Part shown: one piece after another, positions 8,504 through 16,834 of the stretch | Layout: every line of letters begins with the position of its first letter | How positions within the stretch are numbered: position 1 is the first letter of the stretch | NCBI GenBank assembly: GCA_017436845.1 | Contig: JAFSCJ010000011.1 | Span: 51,638 to 115,637 of the forward strand | Length of the DNA stretch: 64,000 nucleotides | Direction of reading: 5' to 3' | From: Muribaculaceae bacterium | GTDB taxonomy: Bacteria; Bacteroidota; Bacteroidia; Bacteroidales; Muribaculaceae | Notes under the pieces: generated by a model | Database searches by the model: none | Told to the model about the DNA's origin: nothing | What the model saw: the letters and a program-made list of their open reading frames with translations, nothing else | Position numbers and translations under genes: made by a program

Positions 8504-9463
8504 TTATTTTGCTTCCCAGCCGAGGGCGCTAGCTCCGAGAACAGCGGCATCGGCCTCTTTGAGTTCTGATAGGAGAACTTTTACTTTGCCTTTCCATATA
8601 GAGAGCATATTTTTCTCCATTGAGTTGCGCAAAGGCTTCATTAGCAATTCTCCTGATTTAGCAAGACCACCAAATAGAATGATTGCTTCGGGTGCTGAGA
8701 ATACTGTGAAATCAGCAAATGCTTCGCCAAGCATGTTGCCGGTGAATTCAAAGATGTCTTTGGCTAATTTATCGCCAGCAATGGCTGCGTCATATACGTC
8801 TTTAGATGTGATATCCTCAGTAGGGATATTGCGAAGTAATGAATCATCAGAGCGAGCTTCAAGGAATTCGCGAGCTGTGCGAGCAACACCGGTGGCCGAG
8901 CAATATGCTTCAAGACAACCTGTGCGACCGCATCCACAAAGACGACCATTGTTGCGTTTCATGATAACGTGCCCAAGTTCGCCTGCAAATCCGTCATGTC
9001 CATATACTAATTGACCATTGATGACGATACCACTTCCCACACCTGTTCCAAGTGTTATCATGATAAAGTCTTTCAATCCGCGAGCAGCACCATAGGTCAT
9101 TTCGCCTATAGCAGCAGCATTAGCATCATTAGTGATGGCAACGGGTATGCCAAATTTTTCGCTGACAAGTTTTGCCAAGGGTATTGGAGTTGGCCATGGA
9201 AGGTTTACTCCATCCTCAATAATGCCGGAGAAATAGTTGGCATTTGGTGCGCCTATCCCGATACCATGAATTTTACCTACAGCATCGTTTGCCTCAATCA
9301 ATTTTGTGGTTTCAGTGAATAGCTCATTGATATAGTCATCAATGTTGCTGTGCTTTTGGGTTTTTATAGAAGAACTTGCGATAACAACACCGCGAGCATC
9401 AACGATACCAAACACGGTGTTTGTTCCGCCCATGTCGATACCTATTACATATGGTTTACTCAT
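8504..9463 (-). CDS. ROK-family glucokinase
   Basis: A 319-residue sugar kinase that phosphorylates glucose (or a related hexose) with ATP in the cytoplasm. It shows the phosphate-binding motif GIDMGGTNTVFG at the N-terminus, a second nucleotide-binding region (LGTGVGSGI), the ROK signature with catalytic Asp in NDANAAAIGE, and the zinc-binding CGCGRTGCLEAYCS characteristic of the ROK family. The closing motif ILFGGLA fits the adenosine motif. It stands alone between the shared terminator and the initiator tRNA. Glucose is the likeliest substrate, but N-acetylmannosamine or fructose cannot be excluded. Confidence 0.9.
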   Translation of the reverse strand: MSKPYVIGIDMGGTNTVFGIVDARGVVIASSSIKTQKHSNIDDYINELFTETTKLIEANDAVGKIHGIGIGAPNANYFSGIIEDGVNLPWPTPIPLAKLVSEKFGIPVAITNDANAAAIGEMTYGAARGLKDFIMITLGTGVGSGIVINGQLVYGHDGFAGELGHVIMKRNNGRLCGCGRTGCLEAYCSATGVARTAREFLEARSDDSLLRNIPTEDITSKDVYDAAIAGDKLAKDIFEFTGNMLGEAFADFTVFSAPEAIILFGGLAKSGELLMKPLRNSMEKNMLSIWKGKVKVLLSELKEADAAVLGASALGWEAK

Positions 9464-9590
9464 GATTTTATATTTATATAGTTAATGTATGATTATATTC
9501 TGCAAATTTAATGCTTTATTTAAAATAAATCAGCATGGGTACCAGTATCTGTAAGAATTAATACTAATTCAGTCTCACGTTGCTTAATGA

Positions 9591-9618
9591 CAAAGATAGT
9601 GAAATTTCTTTATAGCAA
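9591..9618 (-). promoter_or_regulatory. candidate promoter for the glucokinase gene
   Basis: On the minus strand TTG (9618-9616), a 17-base spacer and TATCTTTG (9598-9591), leaving a leader of about 120 bases. A second, weaker TAAATTTG (9510-9503) without a clear upstream box is the alternative. Nothing else is evident in 9464-9680. Confidence 0.4.
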
Positions 9619-9683
9619 TAACCATTATGAAGAAAAAATGTTTGGTTTTGCTATATACATAATAATAAAATTATAAATGCAAA

Positions 9684-9711
9684 AAAGAGAAAAGCTATTG
9701 CTTTTCTCTTT
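9684..9711 (-). terminator. intrinsic terminator after the initiator tRNA
   Basis: A 12-bp perfect stem (9684-9695 with 9700-9711) with a four-base loop, followed on the minus strand by TTT and then a purine; the AT-rich arms themselves extend the T-tract. It lies 7 bases after the tRNA. Confidence 0.75.
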
Positions 9712-9718
9712 GTCTGAG

Positions 9719-9790
9719 TGGCGGAGGCTGGACTCGAACCAACGACCTCCAGGTTATGAGCCTGGCGAGCTACCACTGCTCCACTCCGCG
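9719..9790 (-). tRNA. initiator tRNA-fMet (CAU)
   Basis: Read on the minus strand, all four arms fold: acceptor CGCGGAG/CTCCGCC, D stem GAGC/GCTC, anticodon stem CCAGG/CCTGG around loop CTCATAA (anticodon CAU), and T stem GTTGG/CCAGC with TTCGAGT. The first base C1 faces C72, so the acceptor end is unpaired, the hallmark of an initiator. The anticodon stem has A29-U41 followed by two G-C pairs rather than the textbook three G-C pairs. CCA is not encoded. Confidence 0.93.
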
Positions 9791-9804
9791 ATGTTTTCTG
9801 AGTG

Positions 9805-9836
9805 CAAAGGTACAGCCTTTGTTGATATCTACCAAA
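9805..9836 (-). promoter_or_regulatory. promoter for the initiator tRNA
   Basis: On the minus strand TTTG (9836-9833), a 20-base spacer and TACCTTTG (9812-9805). The predicted start near 9801 is about 10 bases before the mature 5' end of the tRNA. Confidence 0.7.
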
Positions 9837-9941
9837 TAAAATGAGTAGAATTACGCTTAAATATTGTTAAAATTATGTTTTGCAGCATAAAATTGATGCA
9901 GGCTATAAAAATATGTATCGGGTTTGTCATTATAAAAAATA

Positions 9942-9963
9942 GGGTGGCAATATTCTGCCACCC
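9942..9963 (-). terminator. intrinsic terminator after the DUF4878-like lipoprotein gene
   Basis: An 8-bp GC-rich stem (GGGTGGCA 9942-9949 with TGCCACCC 9956-9963) lies 24 bases after the stop codon and is followed on the minus strand by TATTTTTTA. Confidence 0.85.
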
Positions 9964-9986
9964 ATTGATGTTAGGAAAAGTTGTGC

Positions 9987-10394
9987 TTATTTGTTAACTG
10001 CGGGTTTCCACTCTCCGTCAACAAGAACAAAATCGAGGCTGTTTTTTTCAGTAGAGCCGTCGCCATATGTAATTTCGTATTTTACTTTTGCGCTTTGACC
10101 ATCTTCAGCAATTTCTTCGCTAAGAATAGTGTAAGATGCAAATCCGCCTTTCTTTTCTGTTTGTTTGTCAACTTTTTCTTTAAACAAAGAAACATACATT
10201 TGTTTTAGTTGCTCTACTTCTTCGGCAGTGGCATCTTTGCTCATGTGAAGTTTATCAACAAAACCTTCATAGTCTTTAGCTTTGATGAGTTCAATACATT
10301 CTGTCGCTGCATCGGAAGGAGTTGATGCTCCACCACCACAAGATGTTGTCATGATTGCAAACATGCAAATCAACGCGAAAAATAATTTTTTCAT
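9987..10394 (-). CDS. DUF4878-like lipoprotein
   Basis: A precursor of about 135 residues beginning at the ATG at 10394 (MKKLFFALICM); the upstream ATG at 10439 would add 15 non-hydrophobic residues before an evident signal peptide, so I reject it. The lipobox is MTTSC, followed by GGG. The mature domain (TPSDAATECIELIKAKDYEGFVD through YEITYGDGSTEKNS and LVDGEWKPAV) has the NTF2-like cone pattern of the DUF4878 lipoproteins. No catalytic role is known for these. It follows the YiiX-like gene with a 28-base gap and may be cotranscribed with it. Confidence 0.8.
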   Translation of the reverse strand: MKKLFFALICMFAIMTTSCGGGASTPSDAATECIELIKAKDYEGFVDKLHMSKDATAEEVEQLKQMYVSLFKEKVDKQTEKKGGFASYTILSEEIAEDGQSAKVKYEITYGDGSTEKNSLDFVLVDGEWKPAVNK

Positions 10395-10422
10395 GATAAA
10401 TAATTTTTTAGGGGTTAGTAAA

Positions 10423-11049
10423 TCAATATTTATAAACACTTATTAGTTTTTCGTTTCTGTAAATGTCTGACGGCATTATGTAGTTTCCTGACGCTCCAGG
10501 AATATTTATTACTGTTGACCTATTTTCGGCTAAGTCTATGTCAATGTGGCTAAACAGTAGCTGAATGAGTTCAGTGCAATATAATTTGGTCGTATCATTA
10601 ACATTATAGTCGTGATCGAATTTAATCTTTTGATGAGCTTTCTCTAAAGCTATATTATTTATAATGTTGCGCATTGAATCGGACAATGGTATTCTCATTA
10701 TTTCTCCTTTTGATGCGCGAGAAGGGGAGTAGAATGACTCAATAGGTTCAAGTTTGACACGATCAAAATCACCTTTGAAATCAGGCTCTCCTGGTACGGC
10801 GTGAACGACTTTTAAACTGTCATTATGTTTAACAATGATACCGATGTGGGAATACATTCCATGAGCATCATTATAAACAACAACCTCGCTGATGAAGCCT
10901 TCGCCCCGACGAAAAGCAATGTCGCCTTGCTGCAATTTGTCAAGAGGAAATTGTAGCGCCTGCTTTTGCTCTTGCGTGTCATATTGCACCATTCCCATTG
11001 AAATGATAATTGTGAATATTGTAATTATAACATTGTAAAAATTGTTCAT
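10423..11049 (-). CDS. YiiX/YaeF-like permuted NlpC/P60 amidase or peptidase
   Basis: A 208-residue protein with one N-terminal hydrophobic segment (signal peptide or anchor, residues about 5-20). The body matches the permuted papain-like group (DUF830, YiiX/YaeF): LQQGDIAFRRG at the start, the His in MYSHIGIIV, and the Cys in KLYCTELIQLLF that would be the nucleophile. Members of this group are predicted to cut amide or thioester bonds in the envelope; the substrate is unknown. Its ATG overlaps the stop of the upstream membrane protein gene by four bases, so the two are translationally coupled and probably work together. Confidence 0.82.
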   Translation of the reverse strand: MNNFYNVIITIFTIIISMGMVQYDTQEQKQALQFPLDKLQQGDIAFRRGEGFISEVVVYNDAHGMYSHIGIIVKHNDSLKVVHAVPGEPDFKGDFDRVKLEPIESFYSPSRASKGEIMRIPLSDSMRNIINNIALEKAHQKIKFDHDYNVNDTTKLYCTELIQLLFSHIDIDLAENRSTVINIPGASGNYIMPSDIYRNEKLISVYKY

Positions 11050-12206
11050 CGGTTATTCAACGCATCTTCCTTGGATTCGTATATACCTCCTTTTTTATTG
11101 GTCCAATCACCATCAAAGGTCTGCCATGCTTCAGGTTTATCATTCTTTTTACCGCCGACATTACTACCACTATTTCCACCGTTTTTAAATGCAAAAGCAA
11201 GTCCGAAAAATGCTGCACAGATAATGAGAATTTGAAGAATTATTTCAAATATAACGATAATGACTCCGATAATAGCCACTATTGATGCGATAATATACAC
11301 TATTCCAAACACAGTAAATGCAGTGCCAGCAACCGTGCCAAGAATTTTTACATTCTTTCTGAGTGATATTAAAATGCCAATACCTAATGCTGCTAAAAAT
11401 GTTACTATCGAAAGTATATCTCGCAGAGTCGAACCTATTCCCATTGATGTTAATGAAATGACCGCAACTATCCACAAAGGGATGCATATGGCAAGGCTTA
11501 TAGCCATTGGTTTAATTGACAAATTTTCGTTACTATTTTCCCCTAATAGCAATTGCTCATATATTTTAATGCTAAACAATTGAAATGCAACAAAGAGCAT
11601 AAACGGAATGGCGCGAATCAGTGAGCCCCAAAATCCATAATTATCCATAGAACACCACCAAAAGGCATCAGTGCCTAATGTCAGATAAGCCCACACTTCC
11701 ATCAATGATGCAATAATCATACATCCCGGCACCATATACAGAGCAAGTTCCTTGATTGTTTTGGATTTAAACCCTAAAAACGTAAAGACAATAGCCAATA
11801 TGAAAAACAATGCTATTATGGCATAAGGGGTAAATGTTGCAAAGAATTTTCCTGACCATGAGTGATTTACGCGTTCGCGAGTATCGCCGAATATATCCTC
11901 TACTCCTTCTGGGTTATCTTCACTAAACAATAGGTACTTTGATCTCACACCATACTCTTTCCCATCTATTTCTATTGCGCCATAACTTTTCTTCCCTTTA
12001 AGTAACCGTGTTACTTCCACCTCTTCGCCCATAGCCATCTTGAACACGGGCTCTCCTAAGGTCTCTGTGTCGGAATTATCATTGGTAAGAGTTATTTTAT
12101 ATACCTCCACCGAATCTCCGAAGTTATCATCAATGATATATTTCTGTGCCAATATTGGCAATGCAAATGTTGTTAATAAACTAAGTAACAATACAACTCG
12201 TTTCAT
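11046..12206 (-). CDS. multi-pass membrane protein with an exported N-terminal domain
   Basis: A 386-residue protein of unrecognised family. It has a signal peptide (cut after ILAQ, residue about 20), then a soluble domain of about 90 residues with beta-strand character (VFKMAMGEEVEV, YGAIEIDGKEYGV) that resembles an SH3-like domain, then about seven or eight transmembrane helices between residues 120 and 345, and a hydrophilic cytoplasmic tail. The gene heads an operon with the YiiX-like amidase. A promoter element at 12323-12330 and three direct repeats at 12350-12410 lie upstream, and the AraC regulator gene is immediately beyond them in the same orientation. Confidence 0.72.
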   Translation of the reverse strand: MKRVVLLLSLLTTFALPILAQKYIIDDNFGDSVEVYKITLTNDNSDTETLGEPVFKMAMGEEVEVTRLLKGKKSYGAIEIDGKEYGVRSKYLLFSEDNPEGVEDIFGDTRERVNHSWSGKFFATFTPYAIIALFFILAIVFTFLGFKSKTIKELALYMVPGCMIIASLMEVWAYLTLGTDAFWWCSMDNYGFWGSLIRAIPFMLFVAFQLFSIKIYEQLLLGENSNENLSIKPMAISLAICIPLWIVAVISLTSMGIGSTLRDILSIVTFLAALGIGILISLRKNVKILGTVAGTAFTVFGIVYIIASIVAIIGVIIVIFEIILQILIICAAFFGLAFAFKNGGNSGSNVGGKKNDKPEAWQTFDGDWTNKKGGIYESKEDALNNR

Positions 12207-12322
12207 GCCTTATTTTGGTGAGATTCTATAAGATTATAATTATCATTAAAGTGAGTAGTCAGAACCTCATTTAAGACTATCGCTAATGCAGTAGTTCTTG
12301 CTCGATTGATTAAATCGTATTA

Positions 12323-12330
12323 CAAATTTA
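12323..12330 (-). promoter_or_regulatory. -7 promoter element of the membrane protein/amidase operon
   Basis: TAAATTTG on the minus strand matches TAnnTTTG. No good upstream box lies 19-21 bases away; instead the triple direct repeat begins 20 bases upstream, as expected for an activator-dependent promoter. The leader would be about 110 bases. Confidence 0.5.
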
Positions 12331-12349
12331 GGTTTAGAAGATGCTAAAA

Positions 12350-12410
12350 ATGAGTCAAATTATCAAAATGATGCGTCAAATTATCAAAATGATGCGTCAA
12401 ATTATCAAAA
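12350..12410 (-). repeat. three 21-bp direct repeats, candidate operator
   Basis: The unit ATGCGTCAAATTATCAAAATG occurs at 12350-12370 (A for C at the fourth base), 12371-12391 (exact) and 12392-12410 (19 bases, the last two differing). The 21-bp period equals two helical turns, so a protein would bind all copies on one DNA face. They start 20 bases upstream of the -7 element and 17 bases after the stop of the AraC-family gene. AraC proteins bind direct repeats with about 21-bp spacing in known cases; binding here is inferred. Confidence 0.85.
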
Positions 12411-12427
12411 ACGGGGGTGTTTGTCGA

Positions 12428-13444
12428 TTATTTTGCAGAACAGAAATGCTCGTGTCGATAATTTGAAGGTGTAACACCATGCTTTCTGACAAACGCACGG
12501 CGGAATGTAGATAGTGAGTTAAAACCTGATGATGACGATATTTCGTCGAGAGACATTTTTTCGTTTTGACTCATTAGCTTTTCGGCATGATCGAGTCGCA
12601 TGTTGTTGATATAGTCAGTAAATGACGAGTGGCAATTAGTGTTTAGATATTCCGAAAGGTAGCTGCGGTTTGTGCCAATGAGGCGAGCTACATCAGAAAT
12701 GGAAATATCGGGGTTTAAGAATATATGCTCCTGCTCAAATAGTTTGTTGAGAGCATGAGTAAAGGGGTGTTCTTTGATATCTGTGGCAATATCGTTTGTA
12801 ATAGAATTATTTAAATGGTAGGTATTTTCGATATTATAATATATTATGTACCATGCAATGCCTGAAACGATATAATATACCATATCAAATATTGTACTTG
12901 GATATATACATGATAATATCCAAATACTGATGGCTATTAGGAATGAATATGTGATGTTTAGTATCGCTTTGTATTCCGGGTTGTGATGCGGGATCGTCTT
13001 AAGTGAGAGGAATGTAGCTGTGATAATGAATATTGTATAGATGGTTGCCGTTATGATTGTGATGAGTATGATTGTAGAGCTATGAAAGATGCAGTAGAGT
13101 GATAACAAAACCCCAAAAGGGAGTAGGTGTAAAGTCGCTCTTGGTAAGGTCATGCTTCGAGGACGATTTAGCTCAAACATAGAAATTCCGATAACTGGTA
13201 TAGCCAATTGGTCGATCATGGTTATCCAATTAACTCGATCCATGTGAGAATCGACTTGAGTATGGTATATTATTAAATCTTTAATATTGAGTAGAACCCA
13301 CAGAGATAAAAGTATGCCGGTAAAAAGTTTAATGCGTACACGATATTGTCGCAATAATTTGCACGCAAATATTGCAATCAGTAGGAAGTAAGCACCTTGA
13401 GCAAAGAAGAATAAAATATTATTTCCTATAAAGAGTTCGTTCAT
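12428..13444 (-). CDS. membrane-bound AraC-family transcriptional regulator
   Basis: A 338-residue protein. Residues about 8-205 contain about seven hydrophobic helices with short loops; the C-terminal 110 residues are an AraC DNA-binding domain with two helix-turn-helices (ISDVARLIGTNRSYLSEYL and the SLDEISSSSGFNSLSTFRRAF segment) ending in the family motif GVTPSNYR. The layout, a polytopic sensor fused to an AraC domain, suggests it responds to a membrane or envelope signal. A TATATTTG element ends 7 bases before the ATG, so the mRNA may be leaderless. The adjoining downstream operon with its direct repeats is the likeliest target. Confidence 0.88.
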   Translation of the reverse strand: MNELFIGNNILFFFAQGAYFLLIAIFACKLLRQYRVRIKLFTGILLSLWVLLNIKDLIIYHTQVDSHMDRVNWITMIDQLAIPVIGISMFELNRPRSMTLPRATLHLLPFGVLLSLYCIFHSSTIILITIITATIYTIFIITATFLSLKTIPHHNPEYKAILNITYSFLIAISIWILSCIYPSTIFDMVYYIVSGIAWYIIYYNIENTYHLNNSITNDIATDIKEHPFTHALNKLFEQEHIFLNPDISISDVARLIGTNRSYLSEYLNTNCHSSFTDYINNMRLDHAEKLMSQNEKMSLDEISSSSGFNSLSTFRRAFVRKHGVTPSNYRHEHFCSAK

Positions 13445-13474
13445 TGTACTACAAATATAGATATTATTTATGTA

Positions 13475-14551
13475 TTACATCATATATTTGCGACAAAATG
13501 GTATTTTATGTAAGCAGCTTGAGATAAGTAAAGATATAATAAATACTAATATGGATATAACAGGAACAGATATTAAGGTGTTAAATTTGTTAGTAGAAAG
13601 TCCGAAATAAGATAATGTCCATAATACTAAAATATGAACTAAATATATGCCAAAGCACAAATTGGATATTTTAGTAATCATGTTTATTGCTTTAGCTGAG
13701 AACTTGATTTTAGGGGTGAGATTTTTGATAAACAAAAACACTGCAATCGCTTCAAATAACACAAATGGAGTTAGATATCCATAAAGAGTGGTGATAAGAC
13801 TACCATAAATGTAGTAGGAAATTATGGAACCGATTACAATTATAACAAAACTTACAATACCAATTGCGTATATCAAGTTTGTTCGTTTGAAGTTATTAGT
13901 ATTTAAATAATAACCTAAAAGGAAATATCCTGAGTATCCGGCAAAAAGTTTTAAATTAAATTTGTCATCATAATAATATAACAAAGAAGTAATAGCTTCA
14001 CTATTAGGAATAATGAATGGAAGGAATTTTGATATGATTAGTAAAAATAAAGGGAGTATAAAAGTGAAGACTAAAGCCATAATAAGGAAATATTTTGTGG
14101 CGGTTTTGTTTTGAGCAATTTGTCGTAGAATGGGAATAGATATATATACTCCGACAATCATGAATAGGAACCAAAAGTGAAAAGGTCCATAAAAAATATT
14201 TAGAGCAAAACCGATTAAATTATGGTCATTGTTTATGAAATAATTATATGCAGAATATATTGTGCTCCATAAAAAGAAAGCTGCAATTATTCTAACGATA
14301 TTCTTTGTGTATAATTTTTTGATTGAAATCTGTTTTTCAGGATTTAGAAACAAAGCCCCTGAAATCATCACAAATACAGGCACGCACCATCTGACTGCTG
14401 AATCGTAAATATTTTGCACATTCCAATCAAAATTGAAGTTATCCTTATCCCATGATGCACAAGCCGAGTGTAGAAATATTACGGCAAAAGTTGCGAGAAT
14501 CCGCAGTATATCAAAATACAGAGTGCGATTAGGTCGATTTGCAAGTTCCAT
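13475..14551 (-). CDS. acyltransferase 3 family membrane protein
   Basis: A 358-residue integral membrane protein with about ten transmembrane helices. It opens with the family signature LYFDILRILATFAVIFLHS (the catalytic His is in FLHS), followed by VRWCVPVFVMISGALFL in helix two; both are diagnostic of Acyltransferase 3 (WecH/OafA-like) proteins, which acetylate or succinylate cell-surface glycans or lipids. The acceptor is unknown, and no glycan-synthesis genes lie nearby. Local AT content looks somewhat higher than in neighbouring genes, which could reflect its hydrophobic composition or transfer. Confidence 0.85.
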   Translation of the reverse strand: MELANRPNRTLYFDILRILATFAVIFLHSACASWDKDNFNFDWNVQNIYDSAVRWCVPVFVMISGALFLNPEKQISIKKLYTKNIVRIIAAFFLWSTIYSAYNYFINNDHNLIGFALNIFYGPFHFWFLFMIVGVYISIPILRQIAQNKTATKYFLIMALVFTFILPLFLLIISKFLPFIIPNSEAITSLLYYYDDKFNLKLFAGYSGYFLLGYYLNTNNFKRTNLIYAIGIVSFVIIVIGSIISYYIYGSLITTLYGYLTPFVLFEAIAVFLFIKNLTPKIKFSAKAINMITKISNLCFGIYLVHILVLWTLSYFGLSTNKFNTLISVPVISILVFIISLLISSCLHKIPFCRKYMM

Positions 14552-14567
14552 TGTTTATAAATTAAAA

Positions 14568-14599
14568 GAAACTGTGCCTTGTATCGAAGACACAGCTTC
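14568..14599 (-). terminator. terminator after gpmI
   Basis: A 13-pair stem (14568-14580 with 14587-14599), perfect when two G-U wobbles are allowed in the minus-strand RNA, with a six-base loop and TTTC TTTT following. It lies 21 bases past the gpmI stop. Confidence 0.7.
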
Positions 14600-14619
14600 A
14601 AATATTATATTGATTGTAA

Positions 14620-16134
14620 TTATCCTATGAGGTTTTTGCCGGTCATTTCGGCAGGTTGTTCAATGCCCATGATGTTGAGGATTGTTGGAGCGACATCGGC
14701 AAGGATGCCATCAGCAATCTTAGCATCAGCATTAGCTGTTACATACACACATGGCACCGGGTTTAGAGAGTGTGCAGTGTTAGGTGTTCCGTCGGCATTA
14801 ACAGCGTTATCGGCATTACCGTGGTCAGCAATGATGATTACTTCATAATCTGCAGCTTTTGCTGCTTCAACTGTTTCTTTAACACATTCGTCAACAGCTT
14901 TCACCGCTTTTTCGATAGCCTCATAGATACCGGTATGTCCCACCATATCGCCATTAGCATAGTTTACAACGATGAAATCATATTTGTTTTCCTTGATAGC
15001 ATCAACAAGTTTGTCTTTAACTTCATAAGCACTCATTTCAGGCTTGAGGTCGTAAGTTGCTACTTTAGGAGATGCTACGAGGATGCGTTCTTCACCTTCA
15101 TATGGAGTTTCACGACCACCATTGAAGAAGAAAGTAACGTGGGCATATTTTTCTGTCTCAGCAATGTGCAATTGCTTTTTGTTTAGAGCAGAAAGGTATT
15201 CGCCAAGTGTATTTGAAACGTTTTCCTTGTCGAAAAGAATATGTACACCTGTAAATGAAGCATCATAAGGAGTCATGCAGTAGTATTGTAATCCGGGGAT
15301 TGTGTGCATGCCTTCTTCCGGCATATCTTGTTGAGTAAGTACGATTGTCAACTCTTTAGCACGGTCGTTGCGATAGTTGAAAAAGATAACAACATCCCCC
15401 TCTTTAATAGTTCCGTCAACATTTGCATTAGAGATTGGTTTGATAAATTCGTCTGTCACGTCAGCGTCATATGATGCTTGCATAGCAGCAGGGAGGTCAG
15501 TAACTTTTTCGCCAATGCCATTAACAAGAAGATCATAAGCAACTTTTACGCGTTCCCAACGTTTGTCGCGGTCCATTGCATAGTAACGACCAACGATAGA
15601 TGCAATTTTGCCAGCTGATTTAGCGCAATGAGCTTCTACTTCTTCAATAAATCCTTTGCCACTACGAGGGTCGGTGTCGCGACCATCCATGAAACAGTGG
15701 ATAAATACATTGCTAAGGTCATAATGTTTAGCAATGTCGCAAAGAGCAAACAAGTGGTCAAGAGAAGAGTGTACACCCCCATTAGAGGTCAATCCCATGA
15801 AGTGGATTGATTTGTTATTTTCTTTTGCGTAAGAGAAAGCATTTTTGATTTCAGGATTTTCAAGTATTGCGCCTGATTGACATGCTTTATTGATCTTCAC
15901 AAGGTCTTGGTACAATACGCGACCGGCACCAATGTTTAGGTGACCTACTTCAGAGTTACCCATTTGTCCGTCGGGCAAACCTACGTTTTCACCGCTCGCT
16001 TGTAGCTGTGAATTGGGATAAGTGCTTGTTAGATAGTCCCAATAGGGAGTTGGAGTAGAGAAGATAACATCGCTTTTTGTTTTGTTACCGATGCCCCAAC
16101 CATCCAATATCATAAGAAGAGCTTTCTTTGCCAT
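14620..16134 (-). CDS. gpmI: 2,3-bisphosphoglycerate-independent phosphoglycerate mutase
   Basis: A 504-residue glycolytic enzyme interconverting 3- and 2-phosphoglycerate in the cytoplasm. It has the alkaline-phosphatase-superfamily metal sites: LMILDGWG at the N-terminus, the phosphoserine nucleophile in [11 protein letters not shown], and the C-terminal metal ligands [12 protein letters not shown] and [11 protein letters not shown]. Length is standard for the family (about 505-515). It ends with [10 protein letters not shown] and KNLIG, typical of GpmI. The gene is monocistronic, with a terminator after it. Confidence 0.97.
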   Translation of the reverse strand: MAKKALLMILDGWGIGNKTKSDVIFSTPTPYWDYLTSTYPNSQLQASGENVGLPDGQMGNSEVGHLNIGAGRVLYQDLVKINKACQSGAILENPEIKNAFSYAKENNKSIHFMGLTSNGGVHSSLDHLFALCDIAKHYDLSNVFIHCFMDGRDTDPRSGKGFIEEVEAHCAKSAGKIASIVGRYYAMDRDKRWERVKVAYDLLVNGIGEKVTDLPAAMQASYDADVTDEFIKPISNANVDGTIKEGDVVIFFNYRNDRAKELTIVLTQQDMPEEGMHTIPGLQYYCMTPYDASFTGVHILFDKENVSNTLGEYLSALNKKQLHIAETEKYAHVTFFFNGGRETPYEGEERILVASPKVATYDLKPEMSAYEVKDKLVDAIKENKYDFIVVNYANGDMVGHTGIYEAIEKAVKAVDECVKETVEAAKAADYEVIIIADHGNADNAVNADGTPNTAHSLNPVPCVYVTANADAKIADGILADVAPTILNIMGIEQPAEMTGKNLIG

Positions 16135-16261
16135 AATTTGTTTGTTTTAATTGATTATTTTTCTGACTACAAAATTACAAAAACTTTGCCACATATCATA
16201 TCAATAATGACCTGACGATTAAAGAAGTTGCAGATATTTTATGGATAAAAAGATTTTTTTG

Positions 16262-16834
16262 TTATTTTGAAGAATAGTTCTTTATGTGATATAAATAGTC
16301 TATGCTGTAAATTGCTCCCATCATTGCCCCACCGCCAAAATTTAATTCTTTTAGATAGGGTATCTTATCTAATGTTACTCCTCCTAATGCTATTATCTTT
16401 TTGTCAATTATGCCATCATCGGAGGCCTTTCGCAACACGTCTAAGCTAAACTTTGATTTATATCCTTGTTTAGAAATACTATCGAAAATCGGACTTAAAA
16501 AAAGGTAGTCATAATCATTCTTATACATTCTGATTTCTTCTAAAGAGTGACATGATCGAGTTTTAAATCCGTTATAGTTATTGGGTAGATTTGTAATATT
16601 TCTATTTATATGAATACCTTTTAGGGAGAATTCAAAATATAATTCTGGGTAATCGTGGATTATAATTTTTGCCCTTTGTGCGTCGGTTAATTCAGATAGT
16701 AGTTTACGACATTCATCGATATTAGAATCGGGCTTTCGTAAGTGAACAGTGTTGATACCCCTATCTATTAAAGACTTAATAATAGGGGTATCTTCAATTG
16801 TTACTTTAGGCGTTGTTATCGCAATAATTTTCAT
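16262..16834 (-). CDS. ThiE/TenI-like protein, third copy in the thiamine operon
   Basis: A 190-residue TIM-barrel protein of the thiamine phosphate synthase/TenI superfamily. Visible elements are INTVHLRKPD (the phosphate and pyrimidine-binding strand), IIIHDY, GIHINR (in place of ThiE's GVHLGQ), SCHSLEEI, FLSPIFDSISKQGY (a shortened form of ThiE's GPVF..TTK motif) and IIALGGV. It is shorter and more divergent than the ThiE proteins elsewhere in the operon, so a TenI-like or other role is possible; TenI's catalytic His lies in an equivalent S-x-H-S segment. It is the last gene of the operon and overlaps the stop-start region of thi4 by four bases. Confidence 0.8.
   Translation of the reverse strand: MKIIAITTPKVTIEDTPIIKSLIDRGINTVHLRKPDSNIDECRKLLSELTDAQRAKIIIHDYPELYFEFSLKGIHINRNITNLPNNYNGFKTRSCHSLEEIRMYKNDYDYLFLSPIFDSISKQGYKSKFSLDVLRKASDDGIIDKKIIALGGVTLDKIPYLKELNFGGGAMMGAIYSIDYLYHIKNYSSK

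Noticed and set aside
8559..9014. 151-residue plus-strand frame antisense to the glucokinase gene
   Set aside because: It is a shadow of the ROK kinase, whose motifs are complete on the other strand.
12350..12410. CRISPR array
   Set aside because: The three repeats are contiguous, 21 bp each, with no spacers and no cas genes nearby.
14551..14619. Horizontal transfer of the acyltransferase gene
   Set aside because: The somewhat higher AT content is explained by hydrophobic codons; no mobile-element trace flanks it.
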